Shown here: positions 14,916-24,800 of the stretch, in pieces
Layout: every line of letters starts with the position of its first letter
Position numbering within the stretch: the stretch's first letter is position 1
Assembly (NCBI GenBank): GCA_020073385.1
Contig: JAIQFH010000022.1
Span: forward strand, 39,802 to 103,801
DNA from: Terriglobia bacterium
GTDB taxonomy: Bacteria; Acidobacteriota; Terriglobia; Terriglobales; Acidobacteriaceae
Length of the DNA: 64,000 nucleotides
Reading direction: 5' to 3'
Notes under the pieces: model-generated
What the model was told of the DNA's origin: nothing
The model's database searches: none
The model's input: the letters and a program-made list of their open reading frames with translations, nothing else
Position numbers and translations under genes: made by a program

Positions 14916-17120
14916 ATGACCAATTCCCCCGATGAGCGTGGCGCGGAACTTCGGGAGCTCTTTTATGAGACCTCGCAGGAGCTCGTCCAGGCGCTCAATG
15001 AAGAAGCGTTGAAGCTGGAGAAGGATCCCGGCGACGAAGAGATCGTGCGCTCAATCCGGCGGACGGTGCATACGTTGAAAGGGGATTCGGCCGCCTGCGG
15101 CCTGCGAGAATTGAGCGAACTGGCGCATCAGTTCGAAGATGCGCTTTCGCTGGAAAGTGCAGCTTCGCATGCGGCCGTCGCCGAAATCGCCTTCGCTACC
15201 GCCGACATTTTCTCCGAAATGATCGCGGCCTATCACAGTGGCACGAAGCTCCCTGCGACCAAGACTTTGAGCAAGAAGATTCAGGAGCTGACCGCAGCGC
15301 CGAAGAACGGCAAGACGCGGGGCAAAAAGACAGCCGGCAAGACGGCGAAGAGTAAAGAGCCTGCAGAGAAAGCCTCTCTCGGCAAGTCGTCGAGCAAAGC
15401 CGCCGACCAGTGGACCGAATACGAGAGACTCGCGATGTCTAAGGCGCAAGCCTCCGGTCAGGATGTGCTGCACGTAGTCACCAAAATTGATCCGCACTGC
15501 GCCATGCCGATCGCGGGACGGCAACTGGTTCACAACGCGATCGGTACCATGGGCCCGGTGATTGCCGTTCGTCCTGATGCCAAGTCTCCGGCGGCAGCGA
15601 AATTCATCGAATTCGTGGTGGCTACGGTACAAACCCCGGAGCAGATCGCGGCCAAATGTAAGATTCCGACCATCGTCGAAGAAGTGACGGTCGAGGTATT
15701 GCTGCGTGCCAGTGCCGCGCCGCAGCCCGCCGCGCTGGAAGCTTCGACAGAGATCAACGAACCGGATACGCCAGCGGCAAGCGATACGGCGGCACCTGAG
15801 CAGTCCGCTGTTGCCACGCTGCCCGCCGGGTCCGTTCCCATGCAGCAGGAAAACCTGCTGCGGGTCGAGGCTGGCCGGATCGACAACGTCCTCAACCTGG
15901 TGGGCGAGTTGATTATCGGCAAGTCGATGCTGCAGCAGGCGTTGAACGAATTCTCCAAGCGCTTTCCCAAAGAGGCCCTGCGCGGAAAATTCGCCGATGC
16001 CATGGCCTTCCAGGCCCGCGTGCTCAATGACCTGCAACGTTCGGTCATGAAGATACGCATGGTGCCCGTCGATCAACTCTTCCGGCGCTTCCCGCGCATG
16101 GTGCGCGACGTGGCACGCCAATGCGGGCGTGAAGTGGAGCTGTCGGTCAGCGGACAGGACACCGATCTCGACAAAGGAATTCTGGACGCCATCGCCGAGC
16201 CTCTCACACATCTAGTCCGCAATGCGATCAGTCACGGCATCGAGTCTCCTGAGGAACGGCGAAAGCTCGGCAAGCCTGGGCAAGGCATCGTACGTCTCAA
16301 CGCTTACCACCAGGGCAACCAGGTCATCGTCGAAGTCACCGACGACGGGCGCGGCATCGACGTCGCCAAAATCCGTACCAAGGCGTTCGAACTCGGCCTC
16401 ACGACGCCGGAAGAAGCCTCCAAAATGAGCGAACTGGAGGCTCTGAACTTCATCTTCCGCCCCGGCTTCTCGACCGCGGAGCAGGTCACCGAGGTCTCGG
16501 GACGCGGCGTCGGCATGGATGTGGTCCAGAGCGTCCTGCACCGTCTGAAGGCCTCGATCAGCGTCGACACCCGCCTCGGGCAAGGGACAACGTTCCGCCT
16601 GAAGCTGCCTTTGACTCTCGCCATCATCAAGGCGCTGCTGTTCTGGGTCGAGCAGCGGCTGTACGCAATCCCGCTGAACGCGGTTCTCGAAATCGCCCGT
16701 ACCTTCGAAGCGGAAGTTCATCAGGTCGATAACTACGAAGTACTGCAACTGCGCAACCAGGTGTTGCCCCTGCTCCGCTTGGGACGCCCGGCGCCGGAGC
16801 GAGATGTCAAAACCAAGCTTTTTGTGCTCATCATCACCGTCAGCGAAAAGAAATACGGCCTGATTGTCGACGGGCTCGAAGGCGAAGAAGAGCTGGTCAT
16901 CAAAGCCCTGGACGATCAGACATTCTCGACCGATCTGGTCTCAGGCGCTTCGATCCTGGGAGACGGCCGGGTCGTCCTGATACTGAATCTGCCCGCTGTG
17001 GTAGAACACGTGGCCCGCTTACGGCCACAGGAGATGGGACACGCGAATTCCGGCCTGTTGTTGACGCACACCGATCGCATGCGTCTGGCGCTTACTCCGG
17101 AAGTCGGAGGCCAGGTATGA
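14916..17120 (+). CDS. cheA: chemotaxis histidine kinase CheA
   Basis: 734 residues in the standard P1-P5 order. The Hpt domain has the phosphorylated His at residue 52 (TVHTLKGDSAACG). A Lys/Ala-rich linker leads to a P2-like domain (about 168-270), a second linker, and the dimerisation helices (NVLNLVGELIIGKSMLQQAL). The ATPase has HLVRNAISHGIESPEER, VTDDGRGID and GRGVGMDVVQ, and a CheW-like P5 domain ends the protein. It phosphorylates CheY and CheB under control of the MCP. No receiver is fused to the C-terminus. Its last bases overlap the start of CheB (ATGA). Confidence 0.95.
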   Translation: MTNSPDERGAELRELFYETSQELVQALNEEALKLEKDPGDEEIVRSIRRTVHTLKGDSAACGLRELSELAHQFEDALSLESAASHAAVAEIAFATADIFSEMIAAYHSGTKLPATKTLSKKIQELTAAPKNGKTRGKKTAGKTAKSKEPAEKASLGKSSSKAADQWTEYERLAMSKAQASGQDVLHVVTKIDPHCAMPIAGRQLVHNAIGTMGPVIAVRPDAKSPAAAKFIEFVVATVQTPEQIAAKCKIPTIVEEVTVEVLLRASAAPQPAALEASTEINEPDTPAASDTAAPEQSAVATLPAGSVPMQQENLLRVEAGRIDNVLNLVGELIIGKSMLQQALNEFSKRFPKEALRGKFADAMAFQARVLNDLQRSVMKIRMVPVDQLFRRFPRMVRDVARQCGREVELSVSGQDTDLDKGILDAIAEPLTHLVRNAISHGIESPEERRKLGKPGQGIVRLNAYHQGNQVIVEVTDDGRGIDVAKIRTKAFELGLTTPEEASKMSELEALNFIFRPGFSTAEQVTEVSGRGVGMDVVQSVLHRLKASISVDTRLGQGTTFRLKLPLTLAIIKALLFWVEQRLYAIPLNAVLEIARTFEAEVHQVDNYEVLQLRNQVLPLLRLGRPAPERDVKTKLFVLIITVSEKKYGLIVDGLEGEEELVIKALDDQTFSTDLVSGASILGDGRVVLILNLPAVVEHVARLRPQEMGHANSGLLLTHTDRMRLALTPEVGGQV

Positions 17121-18196
17121 AGCAGGTACGGGTGCTGGTGGTCGACGATTCGGCGCTCATGCGCAAGCTGATCCCGCAGATGCTCGCCGTTGACGAGGCC
17201 ATTAACGTCGTGGGAACCGCCATGGATGGCTCTTTCTGCCTGAAGAAGATCGAGGAACTCAAGCCCAACGTCGTAACCCTCGACCTCGAAATGCCTGGCA
17301 TGAACGGCATCGACACGCTGAAAGAGATCATGCGGCACAATCCGGTTCCCGTCATCGTGTTCAGCTCGCACAGCACCGAAGGCGCAAGCGTCACCATGAA
17401 AGCGCTGGGGTTGGGAGCATTCGATTTCGTCACCAAGCCCAAGGATGCATCCGCGCATATGGCGGAGACCGCGCGGGAGTTGATCGCCAAGGTCAAGGCT
17501 GCCGCAGACTGCAAGCTGAAACCGCGCATGATAGCGGGATTGCCGTCGAAGCCGGAGAAGCCCCCTGCCCCGGTGGGATCCCCAAACAAGATTGTTGCCA
17601 TCGGCGTTTCGACCGGAGGCCCACAGGCTCTGGAGTATGTGCTGTCGACGCTGCCCGGAGACTTCGCCGGAGCCATCACTGTGGTGCAGCACATGCCCGA
17701 TGGTTTTACCGACATGTTCGCGCGGCGGCTTGACGAAGTCTGCCCTCTGCGCGTGAAAGAGGCGCAGTCGGGCGATATTCTTCTTCCCGGCCGGGTGCTG
17801 ATCTGCCCCGGAAACCGCCACATGAAGGTCAAGCGACTGCCGCTCGGCGACATCGCGGTGCTTAGCGATGAGCCCCGGGTCAACGGGCATCGGCCCAGCG
17901 TGGATGTCCTTCTCAGGAGCGTCGCCGAAGAGTTCCGCACCAATGCTGTGGGGGTGCTCATGACGGGCATGGGCGACGACGGGGCGGAAGGATTGGGCGC
18001 AATCAAGAAAGAAGGCGGCATGACCATCGCGCAGAGCGAGGAATCCTGTGTGGTTTATGGCATGCCCAAGGCGGCAATCGAGCGTGGCTATGCCATTCGC
18101 GTGGTCGGGCTCGACATCATGGGAGCGACGCTGCAGGCCCTTTGTGGACGCGGCGAAGTCGGTCCCGCAGGACGCGCTGTGCGCGCCGGAAGCTGA
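17117..18196 (+). CDS. cheB: CheB protein-glutamate methylesterase/deamidase
   Basis: 359 residues. The receiver has D10/D11 and phosphosite D56 (TLDLEMPGMNG). After a proline-rich linker, the methylesterase domain shows the catalytic Ser in AIGVSTGGPQAL, His in VVQHMPDGF and Asp in LMTGMGDDGAEG. It removes receptor methyl groups and opposes CheR; phosphorylation by CheA activates it. Start codon overlaps the CheA stop by 4 bp, so the two are translationally coupled. Confidence 0.95.
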   Translation: MKQVRVLVVDDSALMRKLIPQMLAVDEAINVVGTAMDGSFCLKKIEELKPNVVTLDLEMPGMNGIDTLKEIMRHNPVPVIVFSSHSTEGASVTMKALGLGAFDFVTKPKDASAHMAETARELIAKVKAAADCKLKPRMIAGLPSKPEKPPAPVGSPNKIVAIGVSTGGPQALEYVLSTLPGDFAGAITVVQHMPDGFTDMFARRLDEVCPLRVKEAQSGDILLPGRVLICPGNRHMKVKRLPLGDIAVLSDEPRVNGHRPSVDVLLRSVAEEFRTNAVGVLMTGMGDDGAEGLGAIKKEGGMTIAQSEESCVVYGMPKAAIERGYAIRVVGLDIMGATLQALCGRGEVGPAGRAVRAGS

Positions 18197-18279
18197 GATC
18201 GGGCACGAAAAGCTGATGACCAGGGTCATCTGGTTACGGCCAACGGCCCATGATATGCAGTAGTAAGGGGGAGGTCTGT

Positions 18280-18720
18280 ATGGAGCAGTTCGCAGCTGTA
18301 AAGCGCAGCAAAGACGGGCAGCCGGTCCGGTACCTGATCGTGGACGACTCCGTGTTTGCCCGTAAGAATCTGGCCCGCATGATCGAAACGTTCGGCGGGC
18401 AGGTGGCGGCCGAAGCCGGCGACGGCTTGACCGCGATCAGCGAGTTCGACCGCACGCATCCTGACATCGTGCTCATGGATATCACCATGCCGCAGATGGA
18501 AGGGATCGAGGCAGCCGAACGGATCGTCCAGCAGCATCCGGAAGCGCGCATCGTGATGGTTTCCTCGGTCGGATACCAGGAAAACATTGTCGCTGCGTTG
18601 CAGCGGGGCGCGCGTCATTTCGTGCAGAAACCCGTGAAGCCGGAAGTGCTCTACGAAGTGATCAAGTACGTGCTCGGCGAAGATGGCGCAGTAAGCAACG
18701 CCGCAGGAGCGGGAGCCTAA
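18280..18720 (+). CDS. cheY: CheY-like response regulator
   Basis: 146 residues, one receiver domain: D22/D23, phosphosite D67 (VLMDITMP), Ser/Thr in VSSVGYQ and K117 (VQKPV) are all in place. A 15-residue N-terminal extension and an Ala/Gly tail flank it. It would be the output of CheA, either to a motor or to another process. ATG 18280 is preferred over an in-frame ATG 30 bp upstream because AAGGGGGAGG sits right before it. It lies in the chemosensory operon, followed after 4 bp by the CheX phosphatase. Confidence 0.93.
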   Translation: MEQFAAVKRSKDGQPVRYLIVDDSVFARKNLARMIETFGGQVAAEAGDGLTAISEFDRTHPDIVLMDITMPQMEGIEAAERIVQQHPEARIVMVSSVGYQENIVAALQRGARHFVQKPVKPEVLYEVIKYVLGEDGAVSNAAGAGA

Positions 18721-18724
18721 TTCG

Positions 18725-19222
18725 ATGAAGATGGAACTGATCCAGCCCTTCATCAATGCGGCTGACGCCGTGTTGTCGCAAGGCCTGCAGGGATCGACCA
18801 AGGTGGGCAACCTCACCATGGAAGAGGAAGCCTATCGCCGTAAAGGCGTGGCGGGCATGATTGCCTTGACGGGCGACATCGAGGGCCGCATTATCCTCGA
18901 TCTCGAGCCGCAGACCGCTGTGCGCGTGGCCAGCCATTACGCTGGCACGGACCTCCCCGAATCCGACGCGCTCATCAAGGAAACTATCTTCGAGCTAGCG
19001 AACCAGGTCGTGGGCAATGCCATCTCGGCGCTTAACGATCAGGGATTCCATTTCCGCGTTCATCCACCACTGCTGCTCACGGCCGATCAGGGCGACAAGA
19101 CCAGCGAAGACACCGAGGCACTGATGATCTTGTTCGAGACCTCCCTGGGCAACGTCTTCATGAATGTAGCGTTGCGCTACAACAAGAAGCGCATGGCTGA
19201 CCATGCGACGGCGAGGGCTTAG
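18725..19222 (+). CDS. cheX: CheX-type chemotaxis phosphatase
   Basis: 165 residues matching the CheX/CheC/FliY fold: MKMELIQPFINAADAVLSQG at the start, GDIEGRIILDL in the middle, and the catalytic ExxN helix IKETIFELANQVVGNAI with E90 and N93. CheX dephosphorylates CheY-P, resetting the signal. It is the final gene of the operon, 4 bp after CheY. The conserved pair indicates an active phosphatase. Confidence 0.9.
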   Translation: MKMELIQPFINAADAVLSQGLQGSTKVGNLTMEEEAYRRKGVAGMIALTGDIEGRIILDLEPQTAVRVASHYAGTDLPESDALIKETIFELANQVVGNAISALNDQGFHFRVHPPLLLTADQGDKTSEDTEALMILFETSLGNVFMNVALRYNKKRMADHATARA

Positions 19223-19623
19223 AGCCAGTACCCAGTTGCCAGTCCTCATAACGGTTCGCTGTCATATGTGGCGGGCCGCTTCTTGTCTGCGCTTTCCTTT
19301 GCGCTTTTTGGGAAAACCGTGAATTTCGGGGTACCCCTCCCCCCTCCCGGTCTATTGGAAATCATCGGCTTAGAGGGAAATCTCGAAGTAATCTATGGGG
19401 CTCAATCACTTGGGGGCAAAATCTTGAGCCGCAGGGACTTAGGTCCCGTTGACCGAGGCCTGCTTACACCGCTTTCGCTTTGGCTATGATCTGCTCTATG
19501 GATTCTGGGCGCAAGGGCAGGTGTTACGTGGGGCTGTGATTTCTCTCACTGGCGACTTAGAAACTGGTGCACTCCCCCGATTTGTCTAGATGTGTCCAGT
19601 CTAGATGTGAAAGGAGGGTGGGG
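19223..19623. other. intergenic gap after the chemosensory operon
   Basis: 401 bases with no supported gene. One short open frame (19268-19489) has no ribosome site or recognisable sequence. No rho-independent hairpin with a T run was found after CheX. The gap begins the gene-poor patch around the macro/TIR-like gene. Confidence 0.5.
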
Positions 19624-20730
19624 TCAGACCTTCTTGTTTGGAGGCAGGTTCTTCAGTTCGTTCGACAACTGGTTTTCAAGGTGCTTGATGCTCTGGTAAC
19701 GGAGGCATCGCTGGCCGTGCACGTCAAAGCGAAGTTCGTCGGACTTGTTGATAACTAGTACGGTGGGACGGGCTTTGCCCCAAGCGTATCCCACTTCCAG
19801 GTAGACGTTGGGATTCGCGCCGGTCAGGTCGGCGATAACCAGCTCTGCGTTTTCGATACGAGACCTCACTTGGTCGAGAATATCGCCGGTGAAGGCTTCC
19901 TGATCAACCCGCTCACAGATGTAGCCAAGCTGGCGAACCGGATTTTGTATGCCGAAGTAGAACACGTCTTCCATCTCGGAAGAAAATGGCATGGCGACGA
20001 AAACTTTAGGTTTCTTCTCAACCTGACCAGCGGATTCGAGAGTCGAGACTGTGGTCTCTATTGATGTGCCGCGCTTCTGTTTTGCAATCGTGTTGAACGC
20101 TAGCTGCTCGACCTCCGGATACTTCCCACGCCTCGAGCCACGGCCCCCGGCAACCCGCGGTACTCCCTTCTGCGGCTTGGGTAACCGCGGACTCGGCGAT
20201 TTTATCGGCTTGAGCGCCAGTTGACCAAGCGCTGCGCGAAGACGCGTAACCCGATTGACGTCGCGCTCGACGATGAGTACACGGTTCAGCCTCTTAGGTG
20301 CCTTGCCCGCATTGAGCGAACCGAGGATCCCTCTGAATTCGGAGTGAAGGGCCTCAATTTCGTCCAGTCCGTATCCAGCGCCATGAAGCGTAATCGCAAT
20401 GCGCTCCGCCTCAGGACGGTCTTGTTCTACTATCGACAGTGCCCGTCGGGCAAAATCTTCGATTTCTGTATAGCCAAAGTCACCCAGTGACGATACTCCG
20501 ACAAACAGAACACTCGAACTCGGTAACAAACCCTCAGTATCAACCCAGACGTGTGATCCGGGCGTGGGCTTCAGCTTGTTAAGCGCGACCACACCTCGCT
20601 CGACCAGAAGCGATGAAACCGCATCATCCACACCGTGGTAGGCCTGGGCATACTTGAGGACGAGGACGTCGGCGGGGAATTCCAGGACATCACCCTGAAC
20701 GATTTCGATATTAAACCGTGGATTCTTCAT
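19624..20730 (-). CDS. macro-like domain fused to TIR/nucleoside 2-deoxyribosyltransferase-like domain
   Basis: 368 residues, two domains. Residues 1-165 resemble the macro (ADP-ribose-binding / aminopeptidase N-domain) fold: IEIVQGDVLEFPADVLVLKY at 8-27, SVLFVGVSSLG, then ARRALSIV...ITLHGAGYG. A basic, proline-rich linker (175-205) follows. Residues 240-350 form a TIR/NDT-superfamily domain: KVFVAMPFSSEMEDVF at 242-257, ENAELVIADLTGANPNVYLE ending at 312, then VGYAWGKARPTVLV. D301, N306/N308 and E312 sit where this superfamily keeps its active-site acid. Such domains cleave NAD or nucleotides in bacterial immune proteins, and macro domains bind their products, so a defence role is plausible but inferred. 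It stands alone, in a gene-poor patch, without membrane helices or signal peptide. Confidence 0.7.
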   Translation of the reverse strand: MKNPRFNIEIVQGDVLEFPADVLVLKYAQAYHGVDDAVSSLLVERGVVALNKLKPTPGSHVWVDTEGLLPSSSVLFVGVSSLGDFGYTEIEDFARRALSIVEQDRPEAERIAITLHGAGYGLDEIEALHSEFRGILGSLNAGKAPKRLNRVLIVERDVNRVTRLRAALGQLALKPIKSPSPRLPKPQKGVPRVAGGRGSRRGKYPEVEQLAFNTIAKQKRGTSIETTVSTLESAGQVEKKPKVFVAMPFSSEMEDVFYFGIQNPVRQLGYICERVDQEAFTGDILDQVRSRIENAELVIADLTGANPNVYLEVGYAWGKARPTVLVINKSDELRFDVHGQRCLRYQSIKHLENQLSNELKNLPPNKKV

Positions 20731-21000
20731 CAGGGGTCGATGTTACCACCCTTGTGAGGCTTTCCCGTCTGTGCGAGATCGTGTAACAAAACGCAAGATT
20801 TTTGGGTCGTCATTCCCAGATTGGGAGAGAAAAGTTGGTGCAGGTGCCGTCGAGTCAGGGGTGCACTCCACCAGTCTGTCTCCATATTCCCGTCCCCATA
20901 TTCCCATATTCCAACAATGCCGACTGGTGCACCGTGTTCCTCCGGGTCTGGGCTTGCGTGCCAGTTTGTTGTATTTGGACGGCGGTGTCCGTGATCGCGC

Positions 21001-21280
21001 TCACGCCTTTGGGTCGTCGGTGGTGTCGATGGCTAGCGGGATCCACTCGAGCTTTACGGCGGCGGCGATGAGCGGCTTCGTTCGTGGGCAGGTTGTAGCG
21101 GTCGCGCATGCGGTGGAGGGCGGCGGTGATGGTGCGCGGCGAGGTGTCGAGGTGGCGTGCGGCGTCCTGCGGTGTCCAGACTTCGGCGACGGAGACGAGG
21201 ATCTCACGCTCCTTGGCGGAAGGATTCGGTTGGCGCTGGTGGATCGGGAGGCGAGCGGGCCTCATGCGGGCTGGCCCCAT
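21001..21280 (-). pseudogene. frameshifted LuxR-type helix-turn-helix protein
   Basis: The frame from ATG 21280 encodes NPSAKEREILVSVAE, then a LuxR-like HTH (PQDAARHLDTSPRTITAALH) and RDRYNLPTNEA, then degenerates into an Arg/His-rich run. A neighbouring frame picks up exactly there with LIAAAVKLEWIPLAIDTTDD and stops at 21001. Joining the two gives a normal LuxR-HTH C-terminus, so a 1-base indel near 21070 has split the gene. It is probably decayed, unless it is a sequencing error. It lies upstream of the macro/TIR-like gene on the same strand. Confidence 0.5.
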
Positions 21281-21895
21281 TTTGGAAGGCAGGAATCAGG
21301 AAGAGGGCTAGCGCCCACTCAAGCCAAAACCGGGCTTGAATGGGGCACCCGACATTCAATGGGGTGGTCGCGTATTTCTACTCCAAGACAAATTCTTTTG
21401 TTTTTTCGCTAGCAGGATTTGCCAAAAATTCATTTGCCAGCGACACTCGGCGGGTTCTATTCTCGACGGCTGCCTAGCAGCGTGCTGAAAAACTTGCTCT
21501 CATGCCGGCAATTTATCCCAGCGGCTGAACGGGCCGCTGAAAAAATCGTTTCTCGTGCGAAATGAGGGCCACTGGGGCTGAAGCCCACGCCGATTTAAAG
21601 GACTCACGCGGCCCTGAAGGGCCGCTCTTCCACGGCGGCGCGAACAGTTCCGATTTTTACGGCGGCGCGGACAGTTCCGATTTTTCAGCGGCTGAAGCCG
21701 CGACTGATTGTGAAGCACTTACGGTGCGGCTGAAAGGCGCACCCTTTCAAATCGGAGATGCTGAATTCAAATTGCAGATGCGGAATTCAAATCGCAGATG
21801 CTCAATTCAACTCGGAGATGCTGAATCGAGTTTTTCAGCGGCCTGCTGGAGTAGCCGTCCGCACCAATTCACTTTATGTCATATCTGGAGAAGAG
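21281..21895. other. repeat-rich intergenic region upstream of the receptor gene
   Basis: 615 bases without a supported gene. From about 21480 it is filled with REP-like pieces: inverted CAGCGGC/GCCGCTG pairs (for example around 21519-21541), two copies of ACAGTTCCGATTTTT (21643 and 21669), GGCTGAAGCC-type palindromes, and a 20-bp tandem array (21751-21830). A short open frame running through the repeats is not considered coding. Confidence 0.6.
21751..21830. repeat. 20-bp imperfect tandem repeat, four units
   Basis: Units at 21751, 21771, 21791 and 21811 follow the pattern ATCGGAGATGCTGAATTCAA with a few substitutions each. The array ends about 65 bp before the start codon of the TonB-dependent receptor, so it may sit in or next to its promoter. 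Confidence 0.85.
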
Positions 21896-24800
21896 ATGAG
21901 AACCGAAGTGCTGTGTCGCTATTACGTGACTTTGTTTTGCTTGATCTGCCTCATAACAGTCGCCGCCTTAAATCCACAGCCCGTTTTTGCGCAAACCGCC
22001 ACAGGATCGATTACCGGAGTGGTCACCGATCCGTCCGGACTCCCCATCACCGACGCAGATGTTGTCCTGCGAAACACCGATACAAATACCGAGGCCCGTT
22101 ATCCCACGAATGATGTCGGCGTGTATGTTGCGCCCTACGTGCAGCCGGGTAATTATCAGATCACTACTAAGAAGGAAGGCTTTGCGGAAGTGCGTCATGA
22201 CCGAGTTGTGGTGCATGTAGGCGAGAGCCTCACGGTCAACGTGCGCATGCCGGTGAGAGGGGAGACTACTTCGGTGACGGTCACCGAAGAAGCGCCCGTA
22301 CTGGAATTGGACAAGACAGCCCAGGCACAGACGGTCACCCAAAATCAGGTCGAAGACCTGCCGATTGCCTCCCGGCGCTGGGAGAACTTTGTGCTACTTA
22401 CGCCGGCGGTTACGACCGACGGCAATAGCGGACTCAGCAGTTTCCGCGGCCTGTCTTCTCTGTATAACGGCAATTCCGTGGACGGCGCCAACAACAGCCA
22501 GGCGTTCTTCTCGGAGGCACGCGGGCGCGCGATTATTGTTTCCTATGTGTACAGCGCCGACTCGATCAAGGAATTTCAGGTCGCGGCCAGTAATTACAGC
22601 GCGGAATTGGGACAGGCCGCTGGTGGCGTAGTGAACGCCGTCACCAAATCGGGTACGAACCGATTGCATGGCGACCTGTTCTATAACCTGCGCTATCCCG
22701 ATCTGAATGCTCTTGATCCGCTGAGCAAGTCGAAGGGAATCACGACACAAACTGTTCACCAGCAGAACCAGTTTGGCGGAAGCGTAAGCGCGCCAATCAT
22801 CAAGGACAAGTTGTTTTTCTTCGGCACGTATGACGGCTTCCGTAAAGTAAACCCGATCCTGTACACCTCCACGACGTCGACCGCCGCCATCAACAGCTTC
22901 GCCTGCCCGACTAATGTCTCCGCGTCGGCATGCGCAAATGCCAAGGCGTTCATCACGGGTGAATTGTTAGGCGCATTCCCACGCAACCTGAAACAAGACG
23001 TATTCTTCGGCAAGCTCGACTACCAATTGAATGGCAACAACCACCTGTCGGGCGTCTTCAACCTTCAGAACTGGCAGGAACCTTACGGATATAACACTGC
23101 TCCAACCGTCAACAACGGCGGGGCCACCCAGAATGGACACGGCGGCACTCACGAGCGGTTCTTCATCGGGACGTGGACTTCCAATTTCTCATCCAACAAG
23201 GTGAACGAACTGCGATTCCAATGGGGCCGGGACTTCGAGTTTGACGGCACCAACTCGCCGGGACCAAGCGTCTCTTTATTGAACCTTGCTTCCTACGGAG
23301 AAACCTCTGCTCTTCCGCGGCCGGCTTTTCCGGACGAACACCGCATCCAGTTTTCGGACAACTTGTCGTGGGTGAAAGGCAAACACTTCCTCAAGATGGG
23401 AGTCGATGTGAACTTCATCCACGAACTCCTGGTCAACCTGTTTCAGGGGGACGGAAATTACAGCTACAGCAATACAGCAGCCGTCGAGCAGTGCACGTCG
23501 CCAGCGAATGCGGTTTTCTGCCGCTGGGTGGCGGACGCGGTGGGGGTCCCGTTGGTTGGTGACCCTGTTAGCCCGGTTATTACGGGCATGCATTACACCA
23601 GCTTCACCCAGGTAAACGATCCGATTACGCATGTGGGGAAGGACGATTTCTACAACAACGACCTCGGCGCGTACATCGAGGACTCCTGGAAGGTGCGTCC
23701 AAACATTACCTTGAACCTCGGCCTACGATACGACTTGCAGCACGTGCCCGCTCCGGCCAAGCCGAACACCGCGTCGCCGCTGCTGACCCTCTACACCTCA
23801 ACGCTCAATATCGACAAGAACAATATCGCGCCGAGATTGGGCCTCTCGTGGCAGTTTCTCGGAAATACCGTGTTGCGTGCTGGGTATGGAATGTTCTTCG
23901 GAAAGACCTCGAATAGCACTTACTACGCCCTGCGGGTGGAGAACGGAGTCTATCAGCAGACCTTCAGCGGTTGCGGGCCCAGCGGGATCACGACCTGCGC
24001 TCCGACATTTCCGAATGTGTTCTTCACCCCGCCTGGGCCACCGGTTGCGGCTCCCTTCGCAGGCGCTCTTACCCCGACCGTCACCATTCCCGGTGGCATT
24101 CTGCCCGCTTCCTCGGCGGCAGCCCACGGTATGACTCCGGATTTCGTAAATCCTCTGGCGCATGAAGCCGAACTGTCGATTGAAAGACAGTTGCCCGGAC
24201 GAATGACGGTTTCTGCTACATACCTTTTGACGCACGGGGTTCATTTGCCCGCGAGTTACGACGCCAATGTCGCTCCCACCACGGTAACCAGAAGCTACGA
24301 CGTAGTCACACCGAGCGGTAGCACCGCTCTAACGGCTACAGTACCGTGGTACGGACCTGAGATCGTCGCCCAGGGGGTGCCTGCCGGGCCTGGACGCCTC
24401 GACAGCGGCACGGGCCTCATCCTGAATCAATACAGCGTCGTCTATTCCAACTACAACGCCCTGGTGCTCTCCTTGCGCAAGCAGATGAGCCACGGCCTCG
24501 AGTTGTTGTTCAACTACACCTACAGCAAGGCTCTCGACGACGGCCAGACCGCCGGAACCAATGGCACATTCTTTGGGACTGATGGAGTTCTGGATCCCTA
24601 CAGTCTCGATCGGGACTATTCCTACTCTGATCTCGACCAGCGGCACCGCTTCGTGGGCAGCGTCGTGTGGCAACCTGTTTTCGGACACGTCGACAACGCT
24701 TTCACCCGGCAACTTGTAAATGGATGGTCGGCCTCCGGTATCGTGACCGCCGCCACCGGACAGCCCTACGGCGCGAACATCGGTTCTTCGATTCTCGGGA

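Noticed and set aside
15051..16211. Long minus-strand open frame (386 codons) inside cheA
   Set aside because: It is antisense to a clear CheA; the high GC content keeps antisense frames open and the translation is Arg/His-rich without motifs.
16916..18229. Minus-strand open frame of 437 codons over cheB
   Set aside because: Antisense shadow of CheA/CheB with no recognisable domain.
19268..19489. Small plus-strand frame of 73 codons after cheX
   Set aside because: No ribosome site, no domain, and a simple-sequence Pro/Leu stretch; not supported.
20855..21280. Taking the whole 141-codon minus-strand frame as an intact HTH protein
   Set aside because: The part after the HTH is Arg/His/Gln-rich junk, while the true C-terminus continues in the next frame; a frameshifted gene explains it better.
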